Made by a program: the position numbers and the translations under genes. DNA of 64,000 nucleotides from Marthasterias glacialis (Eukaryota > Echinodermata > Asteroidea > Forcipulatida > Asteriidae): contig OU452229.1 in the NCBI GenBank assembly GCA_911728455.2, forward strand, positions 16,558,754 through 16,622,753, given 5' to 3'. Below, piece by piece: positions 10,346 through 24,308 of the stretch. The notes under the pieces are model-generated. The model was not told where the DNA came from. It saw only the letters and a program-made list of their open reading frames with translations, and did not search any database. Position 1 is the stretch's first letter. Every line of letters begins with the position of its first letter.

Positions 10346-13164
10346 ATCATTAGGTGCTTGTTTATGTCAATTGTTTTAGTAAAACAATAATCTTAAACTC
10401 AGTGCGCTGTGTTGCGGGAGATCAAAAGTCGATGTTCAAAAACTTGAAAACAGTTAAGTTAATTTGTATTTATTTATTTTTGTTCTCACTAGTTTCTCGT
10501 GACTCCTATGACTGATTGAGCCCAAATTTTTACAGCGGGTTAGTTATGTCATATTATGTTGAGTTGGGTTTTGTTATTTCATGTAGAAAGTAGGATAGTG
10601 GATAGTGGACAATTTATTTTATTATTTCTTTGTTTAATATTATTGTTTTATTATTTTTTTTCTTTTTTTTTAAATTTTTTTCTTTATTTAATTATTTATT
10701 TTTTTTACGCGTGCTTTAAATATTGTACCATGCATTATTAGCTCCTCGGGAAGAACTGCTTATTTGATGTCACTACATACAATTTTAGCTCACAATTCTA
10801 GTTTGAGCCTTTCAAACATTTGCTTTTTTTCCTTTTTTTTTTCTTTTACTATTATATTTTGTTTATATCTATTTTTTTTTTTTATTAATTTAACCAACAA
10901 CAAAAACACCAGCGCATTTAAAGATATTATTTGTACTTCAACACAGGTTTGTCGACTGTAAACACAGCAGAAGAAGACAAATCTGATTGTCTGAACTTAC
11001 TTTAAATTTAATTACCTTAATCACAAACCCCATCAGTTGGTTATCAAAAGGCTATTTCGAAATGTCTAGATGAACAAGACATTTGTATAAATGGAGTCGT
11101 TACCGGACGTTCCCAGCCACCGCGAACCTGTTTATCGCAGTGGTCCCGTGACTAGCCACCGCCCCCAATCGAGACCCACTCCATTCATTCTCAAGTGATC
11201 ACGGGGGAGCTCTGGTGATCTTTATCGGCCGGGGATATCTGAAGAGATCGCTCGATGAATGAGAAATATCACTTTGCTGATTATAAATATGCTTATTTAT
11301 GGTAGACTTGTTTACCCTGTATCCGCTTTGGGTCGTAGGACCCGCCCCGTGGCAAGTCATCAACAGAGACCAAAGTGCTGCAGTCGTCTGATATCGCATG
11401 AGAAAACAAAAATGGCATAAACATGTTCCACTGATCAGCAGCACGCAAATAAAACCGTGCCAGGTCATTAAAAATGAGTGTTCTGTTTTAAAATCCAACC
11501 TTTCATAAATGATTATATAGAAGTGTGTATTTACATTTGTAAACCTCTTATTTTCCTTTCATATTCCTGTCTGTATTTCGGGGTGTTAGTTGAAAAAGTG
11601 GATGATGCAATATCTGTTTTTGGAGGAAACAGTTTAGATCAACTTATTTACATATAATGGTCGAACAAACTTGGTGTTTCATACAGGAACCATCAACCTA
11701 GTGTATACTGTGCAATTGAAAGCAATAAAAAAATAGTGAAACTATAGTCTGTTTGCAAACTAATGTTCCACTTAGAAATGAGTTTATAAAAGTACTTTCT
11801 TGGAGGAGGTAAGGAATTTGATGATTCTGTTACAGCTTTCTTATCACTCAAAAGAGTCATAAAATTATAGGGAATAGAGGGACATTAACAAAAAGTGAAT
11901 TTATTAGAAGGCAACATGTTTGAAAAAGCAAAGCTGATAATCCTGACCAAACCCCGGCTGTTACTAGAGATATGTTCGAACTATTATAGGTTTTCCCAGT
12001 CAACTGCAAGGACAAATTATTTCAGTTTCATTTTACACGCACTCAATTCCACGCATGTTTTCCCAATCCATTCAAACAACAGGGTTTCTTTTCAGCAAAC
12101 AATGATTGCATTCAATTTCGTCATCATGCACACATGATTTCGTTCTTCCCATTTGGGTTCGTTTCGGTCATTCTGTTTCATTTATAGACATTCGAGACTA
12201 CATTTTCACCAACCTTGAGGTGCAGGTATATCTAGCCCTGTTTACAATTATTGGAACTTGAATGGTCGACCAGCCTCTTGCTCTTGGCTTTTGCGAAATT
12301 GAATGATCTTTGCGACACTATTAAATTTGAAGGATCTTATTTGACCAGTGAATTATAAACTGTTGAAATTCAATTACTCATTTTGACTGTTGAATACTGA
12401 AACAACGGAGCATTCGTGACAAATTAAATGAGTTCTTGTTGAAACTGCCCAGGAAAACCTATAATTTTAACTTATTTATGGAGTCATCAAATAACATACT
12501 GCTACCATCCAAATGCACAATTAACTCCTGCAGACTGCAAGTGTGTGTACCTTAATTTACCAGTATTCCACATAGTGTTTGACAAAATCATACCCAGCAG
12601 TTACATGAGTTTGTGTTCATAAAATATACTAAATTGTCTTGGGACATATCTTCTTCCAAACTACCGTCATGTGTGAGAAAATACGGGAATCAATCCTTAT
12701 TTTGATTGCAGCATTCAAAATAAGAACACGGATTTGCAAAGAAAAGTTGCTGTTAAGACATACGCAATTATTAATATTATTATTATTCTTGTATTTCTCC
12801 AAAATAATTATAACCACCCATTTTAATTGAAAGTTCACAAAATGTTTGTATAAACTTAGATTGTTGGAAGAATGGTCCTACGTTAACTAACGAGACTCTT
12901 AATTATACTTTACTTAATTAATCATTCGATGTTGTTCTCACCTATTATATGCACAGTAAACTGAGCATTACTTTATTGGAGCTACTATTCAAGCCCATTC
13001 AAAAAAATAAAAAATAAATAAATAAATACATAAATAAAATAACAACATCAAAACGCTGAGCGAACTACTGGATTCAAATTATACACAAGGAGTGTCAATT
13101 TGTCTTGAATGGCCTGACAAGATGTTGAGCGAAACTTATTTTTGTTAGCTATAGGCCTAATGTA
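10346..13164. other. Intergenic; one GC-richer unique island at ~11.1-11.4 kb
   Basis: T-rich, low-complexity DNA around 10630-10900, then unique sequence. The block 11095-11410 is GC-richer and free of simple repeats but has no supported open frame. It may be regulatory. The rest shows no gene. Confidence 0.4.
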
Positions 13165-13500
13165 GCGTGTCATGGCTGAGTGGTCTAGTGCACCGGACTC
13201 AAGTTCTGGTGGTCAAGTCATCGGGGTGTGGGTCCGAATCCCGATCATGACACTTGCGTCCTTGAGCAAGATGCTTTACTATAATTGCTTATCTTTACCC
13301 AGGAGTATAAACGGGTTACCTGCAAGGGTAGAGGATGATGTTGCGTTTGAAAAAAGCATTTGGAGCGCCACGGCAGCTCGGGGCTGTATACTCCCCAGGG
13401 AGCTGAGAAAGATTACAGGAGTGTTATATTGGCCCAATGACCAGGGCACTAATGTAAAGTGCACTGATATTTTATTATGAAATTTGCTTTATAAGAAATA
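13165..13500 (+). mobile_element. tRNA-Leu-headed SINE
   Basis: The head is tRNA-like. Box A TGGCTGAGTGG lies at 13173-13183, an anticodon-like loop CTCAAGT (Leu CAA type) at about 13198-13204, and box B GGTCCGAATCCC at 13231-13242. The body starts with CACTTGCGTCCTTGAGCAAG and ends with TGTAAAGTGCACTGATATT and TTTATAAGAAAT, followed by an (AGT)n tail. The same head and body text is found in reverse at 28455-28855, so this is a dispersed family. It is a retroposed RNA polymerase III transcript, not a working tRNA gene, because the cloverleaf stems are imperfect. Confidence 0.8.
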
Positions 13501-13513
13501 GTTATTATTACTA

Positions 13514-13514
13514 T

Positions 13515-13568
<54 letters not shown>
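13514..13568. repeat. (AGT)n microsatellite at SINE tail
   Basis: About 18 AGT triplets directly after the SINE tail at 13500, the usual place for tail-derived microsatellite growth. Confidence 0.9.
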
Positions 13569-13616
13569 CAACATCTAAAACAACCCCTCCCCCCCAAAAA
13601 AAAAAAATAATAATAA

Positions 13617-13931
<315 letters not shown>

Positions 13932-14029
13932 CAGTTCTTTCCGACCCCATGGGAAACATTATACATTCAATCTATACGCACCTACGTCAGACCACAATAT
14001 TTAAACATGGTGAAACTCTTTGGAAACTC

Positions 14030-14092
14030 AAAATGACCCTAAATACAGGTTCAGTGTCACCCTGACACCAAACCTGTATTTAGGGTCATTTT
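14030..14092. repeat. 63-bp foldback hairpin
   Basis: The arm AAAATGACCCTAAATACAGG plus TT (14030-14051) is perfectly inverted at 14071-14092. The inner part (GTGTCA-CCC-TGACAC) continues the stem to a three-base loop with two mismatches. Outside the perfect arms the pairing fades, with weak similarity between GGAAACTC and its counterpart. It is probably the core of a small foldback transposon. Confidence 0.75.
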
Positions 14093-17000
14093 GTTCAGTT
14101 TCTTAAAGGTTTAGAGTAACCGCTATACCAGAAATATACATTTAAATTCAATATAGAACCCCCCTTTTTTTCACCATGAGTACGATATTTAGACTTCATT
14201 TTTTTGTACTCGCGAATGTGTGAGGAAGTCACCCACAACTCCATTAATTTGTAGCACATGTACATAAACTCGGTGTCAACCATAATGGATTGCCATACAG
14301 GAAACACATGCTAGTTTTGCCATGAAATATAGGGGTCTTTAGTTTGCAGTAACAGCCATCATTTCTGAACCCTGTGGAATGATCAACATCGTGAATTTGA
14401 ATCTTTTGTTGATCGTTCAACCGACACAACCAAACAAGGTTTATGTTTGCAAAAAAATGTGTTTTTGAGGGAAAATTGCAATGAATTACAAAAGTATTAG
14501 GGTGCACGACAAAGCTTTTTGCCCCACTCAAAAGCAACAAAACATTTAGTGTATTCACTCAAAAAAAAAAATAAAAAACAAAAAAGGAACACGAATGATC
14601 CGATTTTTTTTAGTACACTTGTCATGGTGTGAATATATCTTTACCAAAAAAAAAAAAAAAAAAGAAAAAAAAAGTCGCTTGTAAATGACAGAGCAAATCT
14701 TTCGTTATTAAAAATGATTGTTTTGAAGCAGCAAACAACGCCCAGCTTATGTCAACGCGGGGATGATAAAGGTCAGCTTGTACGTATAGTTTAGCTCAAT
14801 GGCTAGGTCAAGGTGCCGCCATCTTGAGTCTGCTTATACAAACCGCAATGTGTTGTCTCTTTTACCCATCGGTTCGTTGGGAAGACCGGCCTTTCTGCAC
14901 CAGATGAGGTGCTGGTCCCAAACGGGGAAGGAGTAAGTCCACCGTGCGGTACAGCCTACCTGCAGAGATACCTCCAATCGGTGTCTAAAACGGTGTTAAC
15001 GCTTCAACCTCACCTCCAACCAGGTTTGAACGAGCGGGTTAATATTTAACCCATGGCATGTCAGTATCTCGGGTTAGTTGTACAGATAAGCTCCGGTGGT
15101 TGTCCTGTGTCGTTCGTTACCTCCGTAAGGTCAAGATCAGTCGCCAGGCAGGCAGGGCGGGAGAGGACATGGTTTTTTTTTTGGCAGCTCTTCCTCGGGG
15201 ATAGGATCCCACAACGATCCTGATCTCCCGTCCCCGTGCGACAAGGTACCACCGCATCTGTAACAACTGGGAGCCGTTGTGATGGCGCCTGTGTCGGTGA
15301 GTGCATTATGTTACCGATGGTAACTGTAGCTGCTGATAAAGGCATCGGATTGGAAAATGGCCGTAACCAGATGGTATGTAGGAGTATGAATATAGCGCAG
15401 TGTTGCAAGAACATACGACTCGAACTGTTTTTCCAAATTGTCTTTGAACCAACATTTCTCCCAAAAGTTACTTTTTTCCCCCATGCTTTTCTTGTTGAAC
15501 GCGGCTAAATATTGCAATTTAATTACAAAAGAAAGATTCACCACAGAGATGAAAAAACAAAATATTGATACTTCTGATCGTGATCTCATTTCATTTATTG
15601 TCAATTTAAATTGATTGGTTTATTGCATTTTATTACAATGCCACTAAATCCTCAAAGTAACAGTAAAGCTTCATAAATTCCTAGTAATTGTTTGCACCTG
15701 TTCTCATTAGCATATGGTAAGAAAGAGAGACAGAGAGAGACACACAGAGAGAAAATCACCAGTTTTCATTCACTAATTTACTGGTAGCTTTTACGTCTGG
15801 TGACGTTGTACAATAACGAGAAAGACAAAAACATATATAGATTAAGTCTTTCTGTAACATCATTCAAATTGAGTTTGAAGAAAAACACCACACACATGGG
15901 GGAATTTTCGCTGAAGATCGCAGCATCGCCCAGTCGCGTGTCTGCAGGGTCGACGCGCCTCATTTTATCCACAAAACATCAATGCTCATTACACCGGTCC
16001 TCGATTTATCAAACAATAAACGGTTACATTCTACTTCTATCACAACAACATCATATCCATTGTTACAGGATTTGAACGATAATAAACTACCGTCTCCAAC
16101 CGAATTTCATTATCAAAACAATTGCATTTTTAAAATCTCGTTTGATACTTGATGGGCGTGAAGGAACTAAATATGACGTAGTTTCAACTCATTTGGAAAC
16201 CGTGCATCATCGGCAAACTATGACTCATTTAGCCAACAATTTAAGACAAACGAGCATACATATTTAATATATAAAGTATGTATTCAAAGTAGTATTTTCA
16301 AACGAAATAGAATACTTGTATTATCATTTCATTATTAGTAGTAGTATTGTTATTTATTTATTTATTTATTTATTATGTTTATTTATTTATTTATTTATTT
16401 TTGCAACGGTAAAATTCACACAATAGAAGGAAATAAAACACAACAAGGTTTTTGACGTATCAAGTGGAATAACAATTCGAATGGCATCAAAATCAAGTTT
16501 TAATCCCACTATTGGTTTTCCTTATATAGGTGCCATGGGTCCCTCAATCATGTCCTAAAATCTGCCTCACTTTATCAGCTAACTAAAATGCAACGAATGA
16601 CTGATCAGCAGATAGAAGCAGACCAAACAGTATTCCAGACAAAGGCAAAACAGCACTTAGTAATTCCTTTTTAGCACAATTAAAAAATATATATGTGTGA
16701 AAAAAAAAAAATAATAAATAAATAAATAACAGCCAGCTGTTTGCATGTAACTCAGTGGTTTAACCCCATATCTAAACAGGGGGGAAATGGATAACAGTGT
16801 CATACATTGGCTTTGAAAGAACTATTGTCAGTGATGGAGTCATTATTTAACCTTCCTCTTTTGTGAAAAAGCAAATAAAGCATTGTGTTCACTCACGTCT
16901 CAGCACAAAAAAAGCTCGCATTTTCTTTTTGGAAAAAACCCACTCATCCATCCATTTCAACACCATTTTTTTTCTGTATATAAAATTATTTACAGGACTC

Positions 17001-17485
17001 TCGCCATTTTCTCTCGATTATGAGAGCTTTAAAAGGAAATGGTAGATTGCAAACAACTAATGGAATGGCTTTTTTTTGTAGTTCCAATTTGTCTGTAATT
17101 TTTCTGCATTTCTCTTGATGTCGAGATGTCTCCGAGGGGAATTTAGTTTGAGCATAATTATGTCCTGGTTTGCCCCCGTGTTCGACGGGGTTCAAACGGG
17201 ACATGGGTGGCTGATCTCTCTGCCCATAAATTACTACTCGCAGCCACAACTGCAACACACGGTCTATAGTCTGTCTCGATCATTTATTTATACTATAACT
17301 GCCACTACTTATGATTACAGGTCCTGGCTCTAGTGTGGTGTAAGTAAATTGTGACAGATTTTGGCGTGAACTCTTCACCATAAGCCAACCCTCGCCTTGG
17401 CATCGACCTCATAAACATAGCTTATGTAGCATGTCGTTGGAACGCAACTCCTTCGTAGTAAAGATTGCAACGAATTTGTCTCCAG
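14093..17485. other. Intergenic upstream of mir-10, no gene seen
   Basis: Holds a GC-richer unique island at about 14740-15310 with two AGGTCA half-sites (14770-14775 and 14802-14807), (TTTA)n at 16350-16400, and otherwise unique AT-rich DNA. No coding region is supported. The primary transcript of mir-10 may start somewhere in this interval, but no promoter can be named. Confidence 0.4.
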
Positions 17486-17489
17486 TATA

Positions 17490-17588
17490 TTTTACTGCTC
17501 AACACTAACCCTGTAGATCCGAATTTGTGTGCGTTTTACATTCTCTCACAAATTTGGATCTCTCGGTACCTGTAGAGTAGAATGTTAC
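17490..17588 (+). ncRNA. mir-10: mir-10 microRNA precursor
   Basis: The 5' arm at 17507-17529 carries ACCCTGTAGATCCGAATTTG preceded by A, the miR-10 mature sequence including its seed. The 3' arm at 17547-17568 (CACAAATTTGGATCTCTCGG) pairs with it across a 17-base loop. The lower stem continues with TTTTACTGCTC against GTAGAGTAGAA. miR-10 is a post-transcriptional repressor embedded in Hox clusters between Hox5 and Hox4. Here it is on the same strand as Hox4 and about 19.5 kb upstream, as expected. The first base is A rather than the U of vertebrate miR-10, a variant I recall from sea urchin. Host transcript and expression are not visible. Confidence 0.95.
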
Positions 17589-17592
17589 ATCT

Positions 17593-20500
17593 AGGGACTT
17601 GTGCTGACGTCATGTCTACATCATAGGAGCGATGTTTTGGCGGGAAACTGCAAATACATTTGTGTTCCTCTCCACCACCGTTTGGTTACTTGAGGCATGG
17701 AGCTAGCTCCATGCTTGAGGTTACGGTCTCGGTGAAAGACACCAATACCATGGATAAACAGGTGATACCATTTTGAGTTGTTATGTTTTTATTTATTGTT
17801 ATTATTATTTTTTTTGTATTAAAAATATGTAATAAACTTTTGAATTGTATGCCGATTTCTTTTCCCACTTTCATTTAGTTACATATTTTTACAATGTAAA
17901 TAGATCGATTTAATTTAGATAAGTTCCAACCCAAAAAATCTAGAAACATTAGACCATTTAAAGCAGACATTACAAACATAGTAATTAAAAAAAAAAAATA
18001 AAAAAAAAAAAAAATATTATTAAAAATAATAATAATAATAATAATTAAAAACAAAAACAATAGTAATGTCTTGTATTTTCTGATTCCAAAATAAGGATAA
18101 TGTGTCTGGTCTTTAAACACCCCTATTCCGAAATGGTTTTGAACTGAAGCTTAAACAAAGTGTGGTGCATTTGGAACTGCCTTTTATCTTGCGAGATAAA
18201 ATCTGTGAGAAAAAAAAGTGCGTTCGAATTCGACCTTCTCTATAACTGCAACGATCTAACACCCAATTCGATGACGTCTTCACGCATAAATGTAAAACTT
18301 TGTGTCAACTATGAGTTATAGCAAAATAAATCTCTCTTTTTTTTTATTATGAAGAAGTCTTGTCTCGGGGGAAAAACAATCTGTGCGCCCTTGGTCCACC
18401 ATTCAAATATTATGTTACATTTTCAGATTATAAATTATCATTGGTCTTGTTTGGGAGAGACACCATGTAATGTGTTGGTTTGTAAAACACCTTAATACTG
18501 CATACCATTCGAGAGTTAGTACCAAACACTTCTCAAAGATGAAAACTTGATTCTAAAGGTGGTATATTTGTTGTCTCCAGAAGTATGACCGTGAACGTCA
18601 ACTAAGTGCAATTTTGTTGAAATGTATAGTTAGTAATTTAGTTGGAGAAGGATGTTTGGCAGTCATGGTTGTATGATTCATACGCACGTGAGATAAGTAC
18701 GATCGGCGTTTTAGAAAACGAAAAGAAAAAAACAAAAGGAAATCGAGAAATAGACGGACAACAAGTGTACATTTCTTTATTTTTAGGGGTAGTTCAGATT
18801 TAAGTTAAGTGCATCCCAGTGTCGACCATCCAGGGGCATTTGACCACCCTCTGAAGTGCTAGTTTCATCATTTAGGAATCAGAAATAATTCGGGGGAAAA
18901 AAAACCCACTAAATTACTACAGTTATCAATCGTTTTTGAAGAACAATTATAGGCCTTATAATGTATTCTTTTTTTTAAGATTCAAAATTAAGTGCTTCTT
19001 GTTAAGGTTTACATCAATGAACCAATTGCATTTATTAGATATTAAAATACATTGTATTTTTTCCCCCTTCTTTTTTTTCATCATTTGCCAAAAAAATGAA
19101 ACAGTTTTACTTAATTTTGTTCTGGTTATAGTCGTTTTGATGTATAATTGCAAGACAAATATTCAGCGTACAATAAAACATGTCAACGTTAGGCCTGTAT
19201 TCACATATTTTGATTAATTCTCAGGAACTATTTTGTAAGATTCGTCAGTTCCGGTGTTTTCTTGGGAAGTTTGAATGAATCCATGGATAAAACAGAAAGA
19301 CAGACCAGTCGGCCAACTGTCCAATGTAATAGAACGAAAATCCATTATTTTTTTACTTTTATTTTATTTTATTTGGGGGGGGGGGGTGTAGACAAGAACG
19401 GCTACCACTCGCAAGGCCTTGATGGGAAGCGCTAACGACGCCATATGCTGTTTATTATGCAGAGACTACTAGCGCGGGTCAGTTTCAAATGTAAACAAAG
19501 TGTGGCTTCTACCCTCCTTCATCTACGCGTAAAACCTGTGACATTTATGCCATAGACTGTTTATTAGCCATGCGATGATTGGTGAGACATTGGACACATC
19601 TGACATGTTGGAATTATGTTTGCTATAAAGTCGCAGTATTGTAATGGGATGGGAAATTTATATACACTACACACATTTTGTCTTTTGATATTTTGCTAGT
19701 GGATTAATTACTAAGTTCCTTTCAATTATTATTTTGTTTTGTCAATGTTTTCTTCGACGAATCGCCACAATAATTATTTATGTTTATTAGTATGTTTTAT
19801 GCAGATGAACATTGTTTTATTGATATTTTTGCCTATTTTTGTTCTTCATTTATTTAATTATACCATTTTCTGACCCTTTTCTTCCCTTTTTTTCTCATGG
19901 GAACCTCTTGCTACTAGCTGAGTTTATTATTCGTAAAAAAAAAAAAAGTAAAAATAAATACAAATGTGTTGCTTTTCTTTCTTAACAATTTATGTTGATT
20001 TTCTGACCCACATCATCTCTTATCCTTACTTATTTTAACAAGCTATCTTTAGAGATCATTCTGTAAGACAAAAAGTACGGGCTGTCCCTCCTATACATTT
20101 TATATATTTGTATTTATATATACATTTTTCATTACTAATTTGTGTGTTTTAAAATGTTGTCTAGATATTTACTTTTTTATGTGGCAGTCTTGTCAGTAGT
20201 TCGATCACGACGTGAATATGATATTCCTCATAGGTTTCCTCTGTCATATTCAATTACAATTTCAATACTCACATTTAATTTCCGTAACAAAAGGTACTTC
20301 CCTGAGGTACTTCCCTGACCCATTCTAGCTTGTGGTTTCGATTCTAAAGGTTTTTACATTCCCGCACAGAAATCGATTTACAATTTCGCCAAAGTGAGTT
20401 TTTTTATCGCTTTTTTCCGAAGACGACTGGGACATACATGCCCTATGCCTCTACCAAAACACAGCTTCTGCAGCTCCAATATGACTCGCGTATCTTACAT

Positions 20501-23500
20501 TTGCAGCGGCCTTTAGGGTGGTAGAGACTGTTCGAATAACCCGCAATTAAGTTGAAAACTTGCTGGTGCGAGCTTGATTCGACCTTTCATAAAAGGTGTG
20601 CCCACGTCGTTAACTTGGGTTATTTTGAGCATCCAGGTTAAATTTCATACCAAGTAAAAGAATGATTTATTATAAACACTGACAGAATTGCTTAATTTTA
20701 CACAGATTATCGGTTCTTTGTGGTGAAATACGTAGTAATATTTATATTTATATAATAAAAACATAAAATAAAACAATGCAATGCACCAGGTTTGCGAGCA
20801 ATGTGCCCAGTGTTTTCTGAGCACTGACTGAGCACAGTATGCAGTGATTTATGCATCCTTACATGAAGGCAAACCATAAAGTGTTGTGGGAAATTAGAAA
20901 AGACTATTTTCTTCCATTAATCTGCTCGAATTATTATTTTTATAATTTTTTGTTTTCAATTTAATTCAATTCAATTCACACTTATTTCCATACAGTCAAA
21001 AACTTAACATTAATTACATACAATAGCAAACAGTGTAGTTTAAATAAATAAAGGTTTATACAGTCAAGAAAGGGAACAGTATGGAGGCCGATTTGATAAG
21101 CCGAGACTTGTAGAAATCAGCCTATGTACAGACAGAAACAAGACAAACGGGCAGACAGAAGACATACATTATGAACAACACAACTGAAATACAAAAACAA
21201 CAAAAACGCTTAAATAACAAACATGAAATGTGGTTGTAATATGAAAAGAACAAACGATGACCATACATGGCAAAGCAGACAAAGGAAATAAGATTTCCAA
21301 AGTGGGCGTTTCATTCTACTTTTAACATACTATTTAATACAAGGAATAAACTCTTCGTTAAAACGATATGACATCAAAATGAAAAAAAAAAACGTATTAT
21401 GAGTACCATAAGTAATACAAAGATATAATAATAGTACTAATAAAAAAAATATGATGGTTGTTACGCCCTCTTCTTGATACGAATGTCAACCAATAATTTG
21501 TTTGTTATCAGAAACTGTGGCAGTGCATTCTCAATCGTATCAGGAAACGAAATGTTTACCGTCTTGAACTGTACTCTGTCCCCACGTCAAGGGGCATCGA
21601 TACCCGCTGAATTCTGACCCGCTAATCGTGGGAAAATAAGCGCGGCCGTGCAGTTTCTCTGTTTATTCAAGCCACTCTGTTGATAAAATCAGCCTTCTTG
21701 AAACCAGGAAAGATTGGGCAAAATAAAGTTCATTAAATTTATATCGTTAAAAATAGTATTTTTATGCTGCCCGTACTGATATTCGTTGCTGATAACTTCT
21801 AGTTTTGGTACCGGTCATTTATGTTATAGGCACAGTTTTGTTATTTACTGAATAGAGTTGCTGTGTTTTTCCTTAGCTCAACATTGGCAAAGAGGAATGG
21901 AAATTCATTAAAGTAAATTTGACCTACTTTATACCTGCTCAATCCTATCGAATTGAATTACTCAACTTTTGTTTTCACATTTTGTTTTCTTGGACAAATG
22001 TACAAACTGGCAAATGGCCAATAAAATCACAATTTGAAAATAAATCTCCACACCATTTCTGGACATTTGTTGTAAGTATAATAATATTTTGCAGACATAT
22101 TTATTTGTTTTCAAACATTGTTTTTTTTTTGTGTGTGTGTGTGTCCTTTGTGCGTACAGCAATAACCAAAGCAATGCCTAAGCTTTTTTGCACAAAAGGC
22201 TCTTCACTCTTTCATTCATTCACAACTTCGATTTCAAATACACTCTATGGACAAATTTCCTGTATTGACATTTTCTGCCAGAAACACAATTGAAATATTT
22301 TGTGCCTGATTGTGGAGGAGGCTGGCATGGTAGGAGTTTTCCAGAGCGAAGCTAGCTTTGTTTAATCAGTTATTGCAAGCGTGTCACTGCCTTTAGCTGC
22401 CTGTTCATACTGCAGTAAGGTCACACAAAGGTTATCTTGTCAACACGCTTCGTCAATATCTACTATTCACGTTGTGTAGTCAGCACAGGGGTATAAGCGG
22501 ATTGCTTGTTTACTGCTTCTACCATTGAATAAACACTGCTGGGTTCGAGCAAAACTAAAACGCTGTGTGAATGAGGATGACCTGGGTCAGGTCACTGGAT
22601 GGTACTTTGTTTGATTGGGGGCGTACAGAGAAATTATATAATTATACTCGAGCGATTCGGTTACCAGCTAAGACTAACAAACTTGACAAGGTGGCGATGA
22701 GAAATCAGAAGGGAGATAGGTTGGGGGAAAGCTCAAGACAACTTTGTCATTTTGTGATTGATTGAATTCCCCTGAAAAGTGATGTTCTCGAAATGTACGG
22801 CATTTATTTATTTTCATGATTTGGAACTTACTCTTTAACTATTTAGTGGATTTAAATTCTGACCAGCGGGAAACATTTTCGGAATAAATTCCATGGGAAA
22901 AATCAAGTGTAGTTGTCACTGTTAGATTCACCATCTTGAAACCAAGCCGACTGAGTGTACAACTCGATTGTAAATTGGTTACGTCATCGAAACACAGCAG
23001 AATTCGCGAAAACGCTTAGCCTAACCAATGACTAAGCACACTGCAAAAACTGGGGTGTTAAATTGATTCTCTTGGTATCCATAATGTGACAACACCAACA
23101 TGGTGCTTTTGCAGTGGTTTTTGCAGTGCATGCACAAACGTGTTTCTGTTCAAGCTCACGAAAAAAAAAAAAAAAAAAAAAATGCCCTGTAGATTACATA
23201 CGTGACAATATAAAATAGGCTGGTGAGCAGATGAACGAGACCGCGTAGGGAACTACCCGTGAAAAAGCAACTCTAATTATAGGGATTATGCATTATACAT
23301 GTGTTTAGAAAACGAACGTTGTGCGCTGTATACAGTGATGTTTTCATCGTTGAAAAAAAAATAGTGAACTCCAAACTAAATGCTGCATTCACAAGATGAT
23401 CAAGTGTTCGTAGTGGTTTCTGCCATCTTTGTCGTGTCCCCTACAAAGTTGCAATCCCAATAAAGAGTACCGATTATTATTATGCGAAGAGGTACCAGAC

Positions 23501-24304
23501 TATCTTCCCTTCTGGGCTGTCTCTGGCTGAATGGTTTAACCGAGACGAGTGTATTACGAAAGCAAACATACGGGTGTCAAATCCCGGGTATTATTCTAAT
23601 TGAAGGCAAACACAATAGAATATCAATGAGATAAAGATGTCTTCAAATTGATGTCCCCGGCTCTATCCAATTTTAAGAATATCACCCGTTGAAACTGTGT
23701 TTTTTTTTATTTTATTTATTTACTGTTAAAAAACGGGTGTAATTTGTAACACTGAGTATAGGACTGTGTCTGCAGAATACGACACGTTTGCAAGGTGATG
23801 GATCCATATCGGGAAAAGGTCAAGAGCGAAGAGTTTAAAGTCCAAGTGTGTCGATTAGCCAGTGCGTGAAAGGCTCATAGAGGGCGTGATGCAAACTACA
23901 TCCGGGTGCACCACACTAAATAGGCTCACCTAGCAACCAACCATGATTTTTATTTTTTTTCAAAAATACTCAAAAAATTTTTGAAAGTCTCTCAGCCTCT
24001 AGAAAACAAATCAGATATATTTTCTGACGACTGAACTTTATTTTTCTTGTCATGCTTTTTGGTAGTTTTTAACCGTTCAGAATTTTGGGTACGCTGATCC
24101 CCCCCAAAAAACAACCACCCCTAAACGAGCAAACTGGCCAGACTCCAACTTGGAAAAATTACGCTACACTGTTTAGCAAAATAGGGTCATTTTTAGAGGG
24201 CCAGTTTACCCCAAAAGTTGTAGGTTGATAGAGAACAACTCCGGGGGCACAATGTTGGACCGTTTTTCAACACTCAATATAAAGCAAGGACCTTCTACAA
24301 AAGC
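17593..24304. other. Long intergenic stretch between mir-10 and the palindromic element
   Basis: About 6.7 kb without a supported gene. It holds AT-rich unique DNA, an (AAT)n/A-rich patch at 17989-18050, a G-run at 19374-19387 and poly-A tracts. At about 23519-23590 a weakly tRNA-like string (TGGCTGAATGG, later TGTCAAATCCC) may be a decayed SINE head. Confidence 0.4.
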
Positions 24305-24308
24305 TTAA

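Noticed and set aside
13165-13255. A tRNA-Leu gene
   Set aside because: Box A and box B are present, but the cloverleaf stems are imperfect and a SINE body and tail follow directly. It is a SINE head.
14030-14092. A second Hox-cluster microRNA
   Set aside because: Arms pair too perfectly and match no known Hox microRNA. A foldback element is more likely.
23519-23600. tRNA-like string with box A- and box B-like pieces
   Set aside because: No acceptor or anticodon stem pairing. At most a decayed SINE head.
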